The notes under the pieces: generated by a model
Told to the model about the DNA's origin: nothing
The model's database searches: none
What the model saw: the letters and a program-made list of their open reading frames with translations, nothing else
Program-made: the position numbers and the translations under genes
Shown: piece after piece, positions 28,216-39,760 of the stretch
How the letters are laid out: every line of letters starts with the position of its first letter
Numbering within the stretch: position 1 is the stretch's first letter
Assembly: GCF_014898815.1 (NCBI RefSeq)
Contig: NW_026515548.1
Location: 1,594,501-1,658,500 of the forward strand
Source: Panonychus citri
Taxonomy: Eukaryota > Arthropoda > Arachnida > Trombidiformes > Tetranychidae
DNA length: 64,000 bases
Direction of reading: 5' to 3'

Positions 28216-29078
28216 TTAGACACTCAATTCAACTCCGGAAGAAACGGTATCAGGAGTGACAATTTCCGCCAACATTGAAAATTGCCTGTAAAATATGTCG
28301 ATATATTGTTTGAATTGATTGAGGATTTCGGTTAAAATTGATTTGTAGTTGGATGGGTTGGATGGATTGATTTGATTCGATAAATCTTTCACTTGGTTTG
28401 ATAAACCACGTAATTGTCGGACAATCGAGGAGGCAAACACTTTCTGGGAATGACTTGATGTCGTTTCATTGGCCTTGATTTCAACGTCTTCAATGTAAGC
28501 GGCTAATCCCTTGAGTGAAGCATTAATAAGCTCTTTTTCCTTGGTAGCTGATGAGTCAATGGCTTTAAGATGATTCAGTAAATAGTCGGGCGTTAATTGG
28601 GTTAAAATGGGTGTTTTTAACATTTCAAATTGATTTGCAAATGTTTCAATCAACAATGAGAATTGGGTAATGTAATATTTCATTGATTTCTGGAAATTAT
28701 TGATCCCTTTAGGAATACAAATAACTTGATCTTTATCCATTGACTTTATATCTTGGGCTAAATTATTCAAAGATGAATGAATTATATCACACAATGATCG
28801 TTGATCTTGATTGATTCCGACTGATGATCCAACCGACTTAATGTGTTCCATGGTGTGTTCAATTCTGTTGGTCATTAAGTCCTTAATCAAGGCTGGACTG
28901 TATTTCATGATGGCATCTTGAAGGAAAGAGATGTCTTCAACAGAATCGCAGGCAATATCTTTAGCTAATAGAAAAAAAAAGAAGGTAATTAACTGATTGT
29001 CTATGAGTTATAAAGTTACATTGGAAGCAAAAACTCACCTAAGAAAAGACAAACGATTGATAGAATTTGAATCAACAT
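28216..29078 (-). CDS. Secreted helical protein of unknown function
   Basis: Two exons, 29078-29039 and 28964-28216, join in frame to 262 residues. The first exon carries only the start codon and a hydrophobic signal peptide (MLIQILSIVCLFLA), and the mature chain begins near KDIACDSVEDIS. The mature part is largely predicted helical by composition, with few Cys (two or three), one NETT glycosylation site and a repeated Leu/Ile spacing. It has no motif I recognise. The design of a tiny signal-peptide exon followed by one large exon is shared with the gene at 57202-57774, but I see no sequence similarity between the two. A role outside the cell (gut, salivary or haemolymph) is inference from the signal peptide alone. 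Confidence 0.75.
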
Positions 29079-29756
29079 TATTATTCCTTTTTCAGTTTGT
29101 TGTCAACCCAATTAACAATGATTAAAATATGAACAATATTCACAATCCATTTTATTGAAACAATTGATAAATTGTCACCCTTTTTGAAATAATCATGATT
29201 TGTTGCCATTGATTGTTTATCATTATTGAAACGTTTCCAGGTAATAAAATCATTTCATTGTCAGCTTATGGTTAAACTTCAATCTACTTTTCCACCACTG
29301 ATTTAACAGGATCAAAAGTTACATAATCAAATCTAATAATGATAATAAACAATTAGACAAAATCAATTACAATCAAATATTAAGATCACACAATTAAAAA
29401 CTTACCTTTTTCATCATCATTTTGTCTCCATTTTGTATTGATAATTTTCAGGAATACCTTCACAACCTTCATAACGGTCAAGTTTACAAAATAGAAAATA
29501 TAATTGTTGGTCAATTAAATTTGTATACAATTAAAGGCTAAATAATTAGAAGTAAATTAAATTTGGTTCTCATTTTGAAGAGCAAAAAATAAGAAAAGAA
29601 CAAAAAATAAGCTCCGCCCACGAAAGAAAATCACATGAGTTAATCAGCTGATTTTTTTTCTATTCTTCAAATGAAATGATCTCTTTGTTGTTCTTCTAAT
29701 TTTTAATTAACTAATTGTTTAAGAATTTTGGTTTTTTTCTTTCTCTTCATGTTAAT
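29079..29756. promoter_or_regulatory. Shared region between two divergent genes
   Basis: About 680 bp separates the start codons of the secreted protein (-) and the CISD3-like gene (+), so both promoters should lie here. No TATA box stands out. An out-of-frame ATG occurs 8 bp before the CISD3 start. Confidence 0.4.
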
Positions 29757-30327
29757 ATGGTCACTCGACGAATTATTCATAAAATTAGTCTGAATAGTGT
29801 CACATTATGTCCTCTCAGATATTCATCTTCATCTAAATCACCAAAAGATTTTAATGATCTAAATGAACCAAGTGAACAAGATATTCAAGAGAAATTGAAT
29901 TTAAAAGAAGCCAAAGACAAATTCTGGGAATATCATCAAAAAGATAAGGGTAAAGTATATTCTCTTAAGCCAATTAAAGTGAAATGTAATTCGGGTAAAA
30001 TTTACCTTTGGTGTTCATGTGGTTACTCAAGGAATCAGGTATTTATCCGATTTAAAACCTTTGGAAATTAATTTGTTACGAAAAAATTATTGATATTCTA
30101 TTTTTTCTTCTCAATCTTATCTTAAATCTTTTCTTCAACAGCCATTTTGTGATGGAACCCACAGGGTAGAACATTATGATATCAAGTTGAAACCGATTCC
30201 ATTTGAATGCAATGAGACAAAAGATTATTGGTTCTGTAATTGTAAACAAACAAACCATCGGCCATTTTGTGATGGGACTCACCGGGAGCTGAAAATTGAT
30301 GATGTAAAACCAACAATTAGACATTGA
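29757..30327 (+). CDS. CISD3: CISD3-like mitochondrial CDGSH iron-sulfur protein
   Basis: Two exons, 29757-30038 and 30142-30327, join in frame to 155 residues. The N-terminus (MVTRRIIHKISLNSVTLCPL) is basic, hydroxylated and free of acidic residues, as expected of a mitochondrial targeting sequence. Two CDGSH-type clusters follow: CSCGYSRNQ-PFCDGTH, with the intron exactly between its halves, and CNCKQTNHRPFCDGTH. Each has the C-x-C...C-x3-H ligand set that binds a 2Fe-2S cluster. Two fingers in one soluble chain is the CISD3 (Miner2/MiNT) layout; CISD1 and CISD2 have one finger and a membrane anchor. Expected role: cluster handling and redox balance in the mitochondrial matrix. It faces the secreted-protein gene head to head and converges on the BRCT gene. 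Confidence 0.93.
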
Positions 30328-30626
30328 ATTCATGTTTTGATAAAGAAAAAAGAAAATTTATTTCATCAAAAATATAATAATAATTACAATAGTATATTGT
30401 TTAATCATAGTAAATTTAGCTATTATTTAGCTTACAAATGTCGATTGTAAAAAAGTTACAAAGAAAAAATTATTCACATGTATAATTTTGTGAGTCAGAG
30501 AAAAATTTTAATAACTGAATCAAATAAATTGTTAACAAGGTGATTCATAATAAGGCAATTAACAGGTACAAATTGTTTTGAGAAAAAAGAAAGAGAAAGA
30601 ATAAGAAAAAGTCATTTATGAAATTA

Positions 30627-32453
30627 TCAAAGGTCTTCATATCGATAAAGAATAGGACAAGGAGTGGAATCAATTGTTTCATTGTGATTAGTGATTTTGG
30701 TTATTTTGATTGGTGAATTGCCACCGCCAATTCTTAATCTCCTTTTACCATTAGGACGATTTCCATTTGATCCTTCGATTGCCTCGAGTTCTTTTAATTT
30801 ATTGTCCATGTCAGTGGCTTTTGTTTCCGCTCGAGCTCTAAATATTTCCATCCGCTCATCTTGATCCAAGTCTTGGGTTGATTGGATTCGATTGAGAAAC
30901 TTTTCAATTGGTGCATCAATCGCTTCAGGTAGGAGAACGTTACCTCGAACACAGTTTAATAACCATTCAAGGTTAACTTTACAAATGGGACGAACTTTGT
31001 CATGGTGCCTTCTTATGGACAAAGCGTCTTTACTGGCCATTTGATGTCCGCAGATAACATGAGTAACTGTAGCGACAAGATCGGTATAAACAGTTCCACC
31101 ACAACGAGAAATGTATTTCTTGATATTTGCCTGATCGGCAGGAGCAAAGCCACAGATGAAAAAGCTAAGATCTTTAAAGATTTTGTCGCGTTCAGCGTCC
31201 AAAATAGGCGATGAATTGAGTAATTGTTGTAATTCAACATTTGGATCCAAAGATGTTTGTGTTTTTTGGATTTCTTGAGAATTCTCGACTGAATTTCGGT
31301 GCATACTACCATTTGGTCTTTGAGTTAGTTCTAATACTGCTTTGAAATTTCGTTCAAACTCTGCTTTCTTTATTTCCAAAATGGCTTCTTTATCACGGGC
31401 ACAGAATCGAGGATCGTTTTCGGGTTGGGGAAAATGATAATCTCTGGAAACAATCAACCAATCCAAATTCACAATGTATATTTGATGCTGTGGATCATCA
31501 AGCTTCATGGCTGCCTCATACTTGGGACCTTTTTTTTCAGAAACAATTAAATGAGTAGTGTAAGGAGAAGTAGATGCTCCCAATTCACTTCGTGAATGAA
31601 CTTGAGTTTCTCCTGGAAATTTGTACTTTGGTAACTGTAAACCTTTACAATAGGTACCACCATTTTCTTTTATGGTTCTAACCATTTTAGTCCTCGTATT
31701 GGTGTCAAACTGAAGAAAGCAAAAAAAAAATAAGAAAATATTAAAATATTAGAATAAAGTTGGAGAAAATTAAGATGTAAAACTTACCCCAGAAAGACAG
31801 AAATGCATCCCAGCGAAAATCGGGAGTTTATATTGATCAACTATCTCTTTGGCATCTTTAAGATTTTCCCTCATTTCCCAGCACCTTTCAACCCATTCAG
31901 GTTTAATTATACAGGGGGCATCACAAAAGCGTCGTAAATGAGTAACTTTAGCAGTGGTCCAATTATCGGCAATAACAAAACGAGTCCGTTCATGTAGGCC
32001 ACGTTTCACTGGAGCCCCCATGCTGAACAGCCTCTTGGAGATTTGTTTACCTCTCCTAAGTCCAAAACCAGAAACGGTAACATGACAATTCTTCATGCAA
32101 ATACTGGTAATTGGATACTTTGATAGTGGTAGATGTTTAATTTCCCTTGGGTTAATTGAAAGAAGTGCGAAAGCGGTAAAGACTCTTAAGGCGATGTATT
32201 TAGGGCTAACATCACGATTTTCTTTGAATTTCTGGGAACACATAGATCGGATCTTTTTCGCTTCTCTTGAGTCGATCGCGTCAATAACCAATACCGATCC
32301 TGGAGATTGATCGGCCAATCTTTCCACATTTTCAAAACTAATCCAAGTTGGTTTCAAAAATTCCCGATTTAAAGAGGTAAATGCTTGTTTCATATTATCA
32401 GAAACCTTTGCGGTTTGAAGGAAATAAATGGGCTGTGACAGATTTGTCTCCAT
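30627..32453 (-). CDS. TopBP1-like multi-BRCT protein (short form)
   Basis: Exons 32453-31788 and 31709-30627 join in frame (GGG then TTT) to 608... by exon lengths 666 plus 1083 nt, that is 582 residues. At least three BRCT repeats are visible. One has the Gly turn HVTVSGFGLRRG and ends at the aromatic signature KPEWVERCWE. The next has GMHFCLSGFDTNTR, ENGGTYCKG, THLIV and ends VNLDWLIVSRDY. The third has LSFFICGFAP, RCGGTVYTDL, THVICG and ends VNLEWLLNC. A degenerate N-terminal BRCT0-like repeat precedes them. The order and the conserved SG-F...K motif of the first pair match the N-terminus of TopBP1/Dpb11/Mus101, the replication-initiation and ATR-checkpoint scaffold that binds phosphoproteins in the nucleus. 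Animal TopBP1 is about 1,400-1,500 residues with 8-9 BRCTs, so this is much shorter and lacks the C-terminal repeats and ATR-activating region. The tail is basic (NGKRRLRI), a possible nuclear signal. Confidence 0.82.
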
Positions 32454-33944
32454 TTTACTCAACAGATTTGTATATATACAAAAGTAAAAAGAACACAAGA
32501 ATAAGTCAACTAATCGAGCGAGAAAGTGTCAACAAGCACAGACCAACAAATGGACGTTATTTAAAGGCAAGCAAAAAGAGACACAAACACAAAGGACACT
32601 ATGAGAATCCGCCGACTCAACTTCAGCTTTTAGTTAAGATAATCGGCTAAAGAGAGAAACAAATCAAACGTTGTTAAACAACCAACTTGTTGAGCAATCC
32701 AATTATACAATTAAAACAATCAATTATCATACACAAACCAAAGGATTATTAGTAAAATTAAAGAGAGAAAAAATCAACAAACAAATTTAAAAAAATGACT
32801 TTCAAAGTTGATGCACATATAATACGAAAGGATAGCTAATTAAGCTATTTGAAGAGCAAAATTAGCTGAATTGGTTTAGATTAACAGGTTGTTCGGTGAA
32901 TTAAGAATTGAAAAGGTTAAAAATTGATAGAATTAAAATTATCTCAGTGATTAAAAAATCGTAATCAAAAAAAAGATTAAAACAATAACAATGAATTTGT
33001 TTTCTTCCCAAAGAGTTTCAAGTTTTTTTATTCTTCCTTTTGATTGGTTGAAAATGTTAAGCGAAGAAAGAGAAAAAAGTAACTCCATCTATCGATAAGA
33101 TTAACAACCAATTGGAATTCGAATTTTTTTCTTCCATTTAAATTTTTCTAAACCTTAATTGTTTAAGAAAATATTTAAACTTTTCTTATTGATTGTCTCA
33201 TCTTTTATTTACGATTTCTGTTAATTAGTGTGTTCAACTTTTCCGTCTCTCTTCTTCTGATGAACTCTTTCTAATTCCATCTTCTAATTGTAACACACGA
33301 ACTATCGTCTTGGGATTTTAATTGTTTGTTTCTCTTCTTCTGATTTAACCAACGTTTATTATCCCTGATGATTAACTGCTAATATTTTTTGCTCTTTGTC
33401 TCCACAATCGTCTCAACAGTAAGTTGTTACTTTATCTTATGGTCAACAATTAACTCATTGATTGGCCTTTAACGTCTTCTATTATTAGTAATGGTTTCAT
33501 CGGATCACTTTGTTTATTTGCTGTTGGATGATCGTTTAACCTTATAGGTATTTTTCCAACATCTTTTTGAAATATGACCCGCAACTTGCTTGTTTTCTGT
33601 TAATTGTCCAGTTTCTTCAACAACAAGAAAGAATTAACAATTGAAAATAATCAACCTGATGCAGAAATGGTAATTTTTTATCTTGTATGCGAAAATTTCT
33701 ATCCATTATGATTTTTTTTTTCACATTATTTTGTTACAGTTTTGATCAATTAGCTATTTTCCTCTTGTCACCAGATAATTAGGACAGTCCCAATAATCTC
33801 ATGATCTTTGAATTTAATCAGAATCGTTGGATGTTTCTAAATGGAAAACCAGATTAGAATTGAATATTCAACACTCCATTTTCTAAGAGTGTAATTTAAT
33901 TCGCATTATTTGATTATAATTCGATTCCATTGTAATTGGTATAT
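32454..33944. other. Intergenic, AT-rich
   Basis: Upstream of the BRCT gene. Small open frames exist but have no domain, consistent splice context or recognisable residues. I see no gene. Confidence 0.5.
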
Positions 33945-34690
33945 CCAAATGAATTCTACCAGAGGACAGGATACTGGTATGATCGTTGCCATTTCACAAA
34001 AATTTGTAGAGATTTCATGGAAATGGGGATTAAATTCAAAGGACATCATAAAGGTTCCAAAGGAAAAGTGTTCCATCAAAATTAGCTGTTACCAGAGATG
34101 AATTATCTGAAAGAAAACGAGCTTCCACCACTCCAGTTGATCCTTGTTTTCTCATGTAAAAAGCAGCCTGTTGATTTCGGAAGAAAAAGGAAACAATTTA
34201 TCATGAACATTTGTTATTGAATTCACTCACCATTGGATCAGAACATGGATATGAAAATAGACGAATGTGACCATCTTCATCGCCAGTGACCAGATACTTT
34301 CCATTGGGTGAACAATGACAACAAACATTGATCACTTCGTTGATATTGTGATTATCCCAAATACCTCTTACATCTTCACCTCCGGAACAAGTTGCCTCAT
34401 GCCATTTAAGATTTTCAGATGATGAAGATATTCCAGTTAGATATCTAAAATTTGGAAGATCCCCTAAACAGAGTAAAAAAGTATCAAAGAACAAATTTAA
34501 AATCACCAATCCAATCAATATTTGTTTTTAAAAGCTCAATGGAATTGAAAACAAACTAATCCACTTACAAATTATCAACTCTTGATAATTGTTATCATTT
34601 ACTGAAGTTAGAAGGAAACAATTGTCAGTTGACCATTGAAGACTCAGAATTGGATGTGGACCCTTGAAACAGACAAACAAACAATGAACA
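33945..34690 (-). pseudogene. Duplicated 3' end of DCX-EMAP (last three exons)
   Basis: This block repeats 48474-49223 almost base for base, including introns. It contains the equivalents of the three terminal exons: 34662-34569, 34463-34231 and 34167-34036. All three keep their splice sites, and the stop codon is intact (the last residue is changed from His to Leu). The middle exon encodes the same protein as the parent, with VTGDEDGHIRLFSYP at a WD repeat. The copy has no N-terminal exons, so it cannot by itself make the protein, and similarity stops near 34690 just upstream of the first duplicated exon. A 4-bp indel beside the middle exon and scattered substitutions mark the two copies apart. 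It is probably an inert fragment, unless it is spliced onto an unseen upstream exon. Confidence 0.85.
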
Positions 34691-35658
34691 TTTGACAAGA
34701 GAACTCAAATCTAGCCCAATTCTTTTTACTGCTTTCAGATCAACCATATCTGTTAGTACCTTTGAATATAAATTGATTAGTTTGACCTGAGGGAAAGTTG
34801 ATTAAAGTCTTATTTGTTATTTATTATATCCAAATGAAAACAATCAACTAGAGTTTCAATTGTGACATTCAAAGAAATGACCACATAAGACCCAGAAGAT
34901 TTACAACCACACGGAAAATGACAATCAAAACTAATTGATTGTTTCAGATTATGACATTGAAAATTTCTTATCATTATAATGAACTCAATTTATTTGTTGT
35001 CAATCTCCGGTAAACTAACAAACACGATCTTACATGATAATAATCTTACATTTAATACATTGTATACGTAATTACATTTTGACTAAGACACGTAACCCTT
35101 AATCGCCATTAAATTGTTGATTAATATCTAATCATTTGAACGTTTTAGTCTACCTCTTGAAATGATTAACAAGTAACTTTTAATACTTTATTGTTTCGGT
35201 AATTGCATCAATTAAGCTTGTAACACATCATCTTAACTTATTTATCTTAATTGTTTACATACGAAATGAGAAATACCAGTTGATTATCATCAATCATTTG
35301 TAATTACTTGTGTTTGTCTCATTTTATCCTTTCAGTGATTAACAAATGATATTCTGAGGCCACTGCCGAGAGATTCAAATCTAATCATGATCATCATTTT
35401 AATGAAGATGCTCATTGAAAATCCTTTTGATTTAAAGTTTCACCTTAACCAATATAATCATCATTTAACATGATCAACATTCACAATTGTGATTGAAATT
35501 ATAATCTTTTCCGTATTAATTGTAATTAAATCTCATTGTTTTTTCACTGAAACTTGTTGAGCTCAAAGTGTTCAACTGTGATCTTGTCAACATTTTGTGA
35601 ATATTTAATTTTAAAACACTCAATTGGATATCTTATTGTTAACAATACGTAATTAAAA
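34691..35658. other. Intergenic, upstream of the MFS gene
   Basis: AT-rich; no coding or repeat structure seen. It should include the transporter promoter. Confidence 0.5.
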
Positions 35659-37240
35659 ATGGAATTGATTAAATTCGTTAAGACAAATAAATATAAAATC
35701 TTTAAAACTTTATTAACTTATTTGACCTTCTCTGGTCATGGAGGGGTCAACACTTTGATAGGCAGTTCATTACTCGATCTTCAGATTAAAGTTCAAACCT
35801 CATTTTCAACAGTCTCGAAACTTATTCCAGCTCGTGCAATCGGCTATGTACTTGGAGCTTCATCTTGTAAGTAATTTTTATCTTGTTATCAACTGATTGA
35901 TTGAAACACTAATCTAATTACTGATAATCCATAGGTGGTCTCTATGAGAAACGTATAGACGATTATCTAATCCTTTCAATATCTAATTTTATTGCTGGTC
36001 TTTTCCTAATTCTTGCTCCATGGTTCAATATCATCGAATTGATATTTGCAAGTATTATCATTTCTGGATTTGCCCAAGGGGTTTTGGATATCTGTATGCA
36101 CAATTTTTTCTTAAATTTTAAATCTCAATATATCATCGATAAGGATCATATTTAATCATATTTAATTTTTTCTACATTTTTTTCTCTAGACTGTAATGTG
36201 ATCATCTTAAGGATTTGGGGTAAACATGGAGTCAATTGGCTTCAGGTTCTTCATATGTGTTTCGGTGTTGGTGCTTTGATTACACCGATTTTTACTCGAC
36301 CTTTTCTATTACCTAACACAGAATCAGATGATACAAATGTAATTCTAGCAAATGGTACCAGCGTCAATTCAACCCAAACTAATCAATATACACCTGAAGA
36401 TGTAAAAGTTCAATATTCATTCATGATTGTTGGTGGAATGCTGTTTATCGTTTCAATTCCATTCTTTTTCTGTTACTTACATGATCGAAAGACAAACAGT
36501 GAAAACTCAGCTGAACCAAAAGCTGAAGAAATCCAATCCAATGCAAGCACAACCAAGAAGCTCTGTGCAGTTATAATGACCGGAATTCTCGCTAATTTCG
36601 CATTTGGAACTGAAACTGTAGTGGGCAAGTATTCTGATAATCACTTCAAATATGCTATTGGTCTATTAATCTTTACTCTATTTTTATTCATCATAAACTA
36701 ATAGGTAATTTGTGTACTGCATTCGCGGTTAAAGCTGATATAAAGATGGACAAAAAGACGGCGGTTTTAATAGCGACAGTATTTTGGTCCATGTTTTCAT
36801 TTTATCGATTAATTTTTATTCCAATGACCTTATTTATCAAGGAAGGTCGTCTCTTTGTGATGAATCTTTTCATAATACTCGCTGGTACCTTTGTTCTAGT
36901 ACCAAAAGCGGCATCTCAATCAACATTCACTTGGATTGCATTTGTTTTACTTGGAATTGGCTATTCACCAGTATTCTCAATCTCTTATGGATCATTGGGG
37001 AAATACTTTCCAATCACAAACGCAATGACTTCTTATATCTTTGTCAATGGTGTTATTGGTGAAACCATTCACACTACAATTTTATCAAAATTCATTGAAA
37101 CTAAACCGATAATTTTTACTTATTATCTTGGGGCAATGTCCATTCTTTATGTGATAATTAGTTTAGCTCTTCCTTATTATTGTAAAAAAGTGATTGGTAA
37201 GCCCAAACCTAAGGAAACCAACGAAATGAAAAAGTTTTAA
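35659..37240 (+). CDS. MFS transporter, NaGLT1/MFSD4-like
   Basis: Four exons, 35659-35866, 35935-36093, 36190-36624 and 36705-37240, join in frame to 445 residues. The frame only closes if the third intron uses a GC donor (GCAAGT at 36625) with a normal AG acceptor. Visible are about 11-12 hydrophobic segments, a loop with an N-glycosylation cluster (LANGTSVNSTQTNQ) in the first half, a charged central loop (DRKTNSENSAEPKAEE), and the end-of-TM pattern SYGSLGKYFPITNAM in the second half. The run DIYCNVIILRIWG...VNWLQVLHMCFGVGA is typical of the sodium-dependent glucose transporter 1 / MFSD4 branch of the major facilitator superfamily. Substrate is not readable from the sequence; hexose is a family-based guess. 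Start: first in-frame ATG before TM1. Confidence 0.82.
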
Positions 37241-37617
37241 TATCTAATTTTATCCTAATCAAAGACCAAAAAATCAAAGGGTAACCAAAGAGAAAGTGAT
37301 CAAACAATTATCATAATATTAAATGTATTAAATGTTTTGTCTCAGGTGATCCTATAATTTAAACAAACACAATTAACTGGACACCATTTATCATTAAACA
37401 GCTATGAACATCAAGTGATCATTTAACTGGAACAATCATAAACTATATTATCAATTAATAAAACTATACTACTATTAATTATCAATAAACTATTACAATA
37501 CATTGAAATGAAATTTTTTGTCTAAAATACTAATTTCGGCATCAGGAATTTACTAGGACTCAATTTCAAGACAATCAAAAAAGGCCAAAATTTCATGTGA
37601 ATTTCAACGGTATAAGT
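37241..37617. other. Transporter 3' flank
   Basis: AT-rich sequence with AATAAA-like words around 37457 and 37482 that could serve as polyadenylation signals for the transporter. Nothing else seen. Confidence 0.4.
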
Positions 37618-37935
37618 ACGTACCTTTGAATGCCAATTACTCCTGAACGAAAAGTCAGATCAAAAAGATGATTAGCTCGGTTTGTTCGATAATTTTAGAA
37701 CTATCAAATGGCCGCAAAAAATTTCTCGAAAAAAGTTTTTCATTCAAACGTACCACTTTTCCGACTTTGAGGCCACTGCTCGGTAATAGCTTTATAGAAA
37801 AGTTCTGAATCAGAACACAACAAAACTTTCACATTTTCTCTGTCGAATTGCGAAAAAAAATCTGACATAATAAATAGCCTAGAAATGGTAAAGCGTCAAA
37901 AGTCCGGATATTTGGTTGTTACGCCCTGTATATAA
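37618..37935 (-). mobile_element. Possible DNA-transposon remnant
   Basis: A stretch of different composition ending on its right at GTTACGCCCTGTATA. Read on the reverse strand this begins TATACAGGGCG, much like the TATACAGGGC end of the clear inverted-repeat element starting at 39038. No matching left end was found, so this is either a truncated copy or chance. No ORF inside. Confidence 0.35.
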
Positions 37936-39037
37936 GTAGTAGGGAAGCGTACGCCTCTAATGCAAATTAGTTTCAGTGTTTGTGTGCCTATTTTGCATCT
38001 GCATTAAGTATTTAATCAAATGGTGCACTAATTAGTTTTTAATTGCTTTTTAGAAAAAAGGAAAAATAACAGTTATTTAATGAGGTTCAGAACAAATAGA
38101 AACTGGTTTACCAAGAGGCACTTTATACCGTAAAAGGTACCGAGAAAAACATGTAATTTAAACAAGATAAAAATTAAAAAATAATAATTGAATAAATAGA
38201 AGTTCAACTGTTGTTATGAATTTGATCAGAAGACTTATGTGAAAAGAGTATAAAAAGCGAGAGGACGATGAAGAAAAATATCATTCGTTAAGTGAATTAG
38301 AAAAAGATCATATCGTTCAATAGTGCTTAAGTTTTAAACTTTTTGTTCAATTAATTGTACATCTCTCTCTCGATTGGAACTTGGATTCATCGGAACTTTT
38401 TCACCACCCATTTTGAAGCTGATTCAGTTTACCAACATCAATACATCGTCTCTCTCTCTCTCTCTATTAGAACTTGGGTTCATGTGAATCCATTAATTGT
38501 CATCAACTAGTCCAATCTTCTGGCTCAGCCAGAAGCGGAAGTGGGGAAAATACTAATAATAAACAGGGATGCGTTTTTAATAAGCAAGAGTTTAATTATC
38601 TGAATTTAAAAGAAGTGCGCATTTTGTCTTCAAGTTACTGAAACTTTGTTACTCGCCAAACTTGTTTCATTTGTAAACAAAAATTTGTATAGTTCACTCT
38701 ATTTTCATAATCTTCTTGGAAAAGTAATCTTTGTCGACAACTAAATCAATTAGTCTATTATGTTTTAACAAAAGGTTCCTTTTTTATTACTACTCACCTT
38801 CGGTAAGTGATTTATCAGTTATGCTTTTTCATTATTTAATTGATTTTATTCTTGATAATTATTCAGCATGTGTGATGGCTGTGCTATGGAAGCAAGCGGA
38901 ACGAATTCAACTGAAGATCAGGAGAACAAAGCCTAGTCATTGATCAAAGTAAATCATTTTTCTTTTGTTATTTTTATTATTCATGTGATTTTCATTGTTA
39001 TTATTTAAGAGGATAGAAGTGAGGCGACCCTCATATA
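37936..39037. other. Intergenic, no clear gene
   Basis: Contains short CT runs near 38360 and 38450, each followed by a similar phrase (GGAACTTGG/AGAACTTGG...TTCAT), and a 71-codon open frame at 38731-38943 without recognisable features. I do not call a gene. Confidence 0.4.
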
Positions 39038-39592
39038 TACAGGGCTATTCAGCTATTTTTACCGATGTTTTTTTGCGATTTTCTCAGCAACTAAGAGTCA
39101 GAGAGACGCAGACTTGAGTGATATGAGTTTGAACGATACTCAATTGTCATATCAAAAGATCAAGGTCATTCAGGTCATCGGTAAAATAACACGTTTCAAG
39201 GTCATCTGAAGGTGATACAGTTATTCTCCAGATTTTTTAATTCTGAAAATTGAATTTAGACATCGCTGTTGTCACAGACCTTGAGATATTACAGTTTAAT
39301 TTAATAACTGTTGAAAATCTTCTATTCAATAAATTTATCCTAACGTGCTAAGCAAAGCTCATAGAAACCTCAAAACTTGTCAGTATTAACTCTGCATATT
39401 TTTTTTTGTTGAGTTACCTTCAGATGACCTTGAAACGTGTTATTTTACCGATGACCTGAATGACCTCGATCTTTTGATATGACAATTGAGTATCGTTCAA
39501 ACTCATACCACTCAAATCTCGTGTCTCTTCGACTCTTATTTCCTGAGAAAATCGCAAAAAACATCGGTAAAAATAGCTGAATAGCCCTGTAT
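39038..39592. mobile_element. Foldback inverted-repeat element (MITE-like)
   Basis: The left end TACAGGGCTATTCAGC is mirrored by GCTGAATAGCCCTGTA on the right. The arms stay complementary for roughly 190 bp each with small indels, through GATTTTCTCAG, GAACGATACTCAATTGTCAT and AACACGTTTCAAGGTCATCTG, leaving about 180 bp in the middle. TA flanks both ends, consistent with a TA target duplication as in Tc1/mariner-type elements. No transposase ORF is present, so it would be non-autonomous. The middle and right arm recur, in the other orientation, at 47124-47466. Confidence 0.85.
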
Positions 39593-39657
39593 AAAAAACC
39601 CCAAACGTCATTTTTTTATCTCAACAACAGGATAGACATTACATTTTTTTCAAACTC

Positions 39658-39728
39658 CAAATAGTTAGCTCAGTGGTTAGATCACTTGCTTAACAAGTTT
39701 ACTTGAGTTCGAATCTCACTTGAGTCAA
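39658..39728 (+). other. tRNA-like sequence with RNA polymerase III boxes
   Basis: An A box TAGCTCAGTGG (39666) and a B box GAGTTCGAATC (39705) sit about 30 bp apart, as in a tRNA. With canonical spacing the anticodon loop reads TTAACAA (anticodon AAC, valine-like). The acceptor stem does not pair and the anticodon stem pairs poorly, and each of the D and T stems has a mismatch. This is therefore most likely a tRNA pseudogene or the head of a tRNA-derived SINE rather than a working tRNA. Confidence 0.55.
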
Positions 39729-39760
39729 AAATAATTTTTTTTCTTATTTATTCATCACTA

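Noticed and set aside
31002..32310. Forward and alternate-frame ORFs over the BRCT gene
   Set aside because: Shadows of the BRCT frame, which has clear domain motifs.
32381..32650. 89-codon forward ORF at the BRCT start
   Set aside because: Overlaps the first exon antisense and runs into low-complexity Lys/Arg sequence; no ATG plus family support.
39658..39728. Functional tRNA-Val(AAC)
   Set aside because: Acceptor stem does not pair and the anticodon stem is poor, so kept only as tRNA-like.
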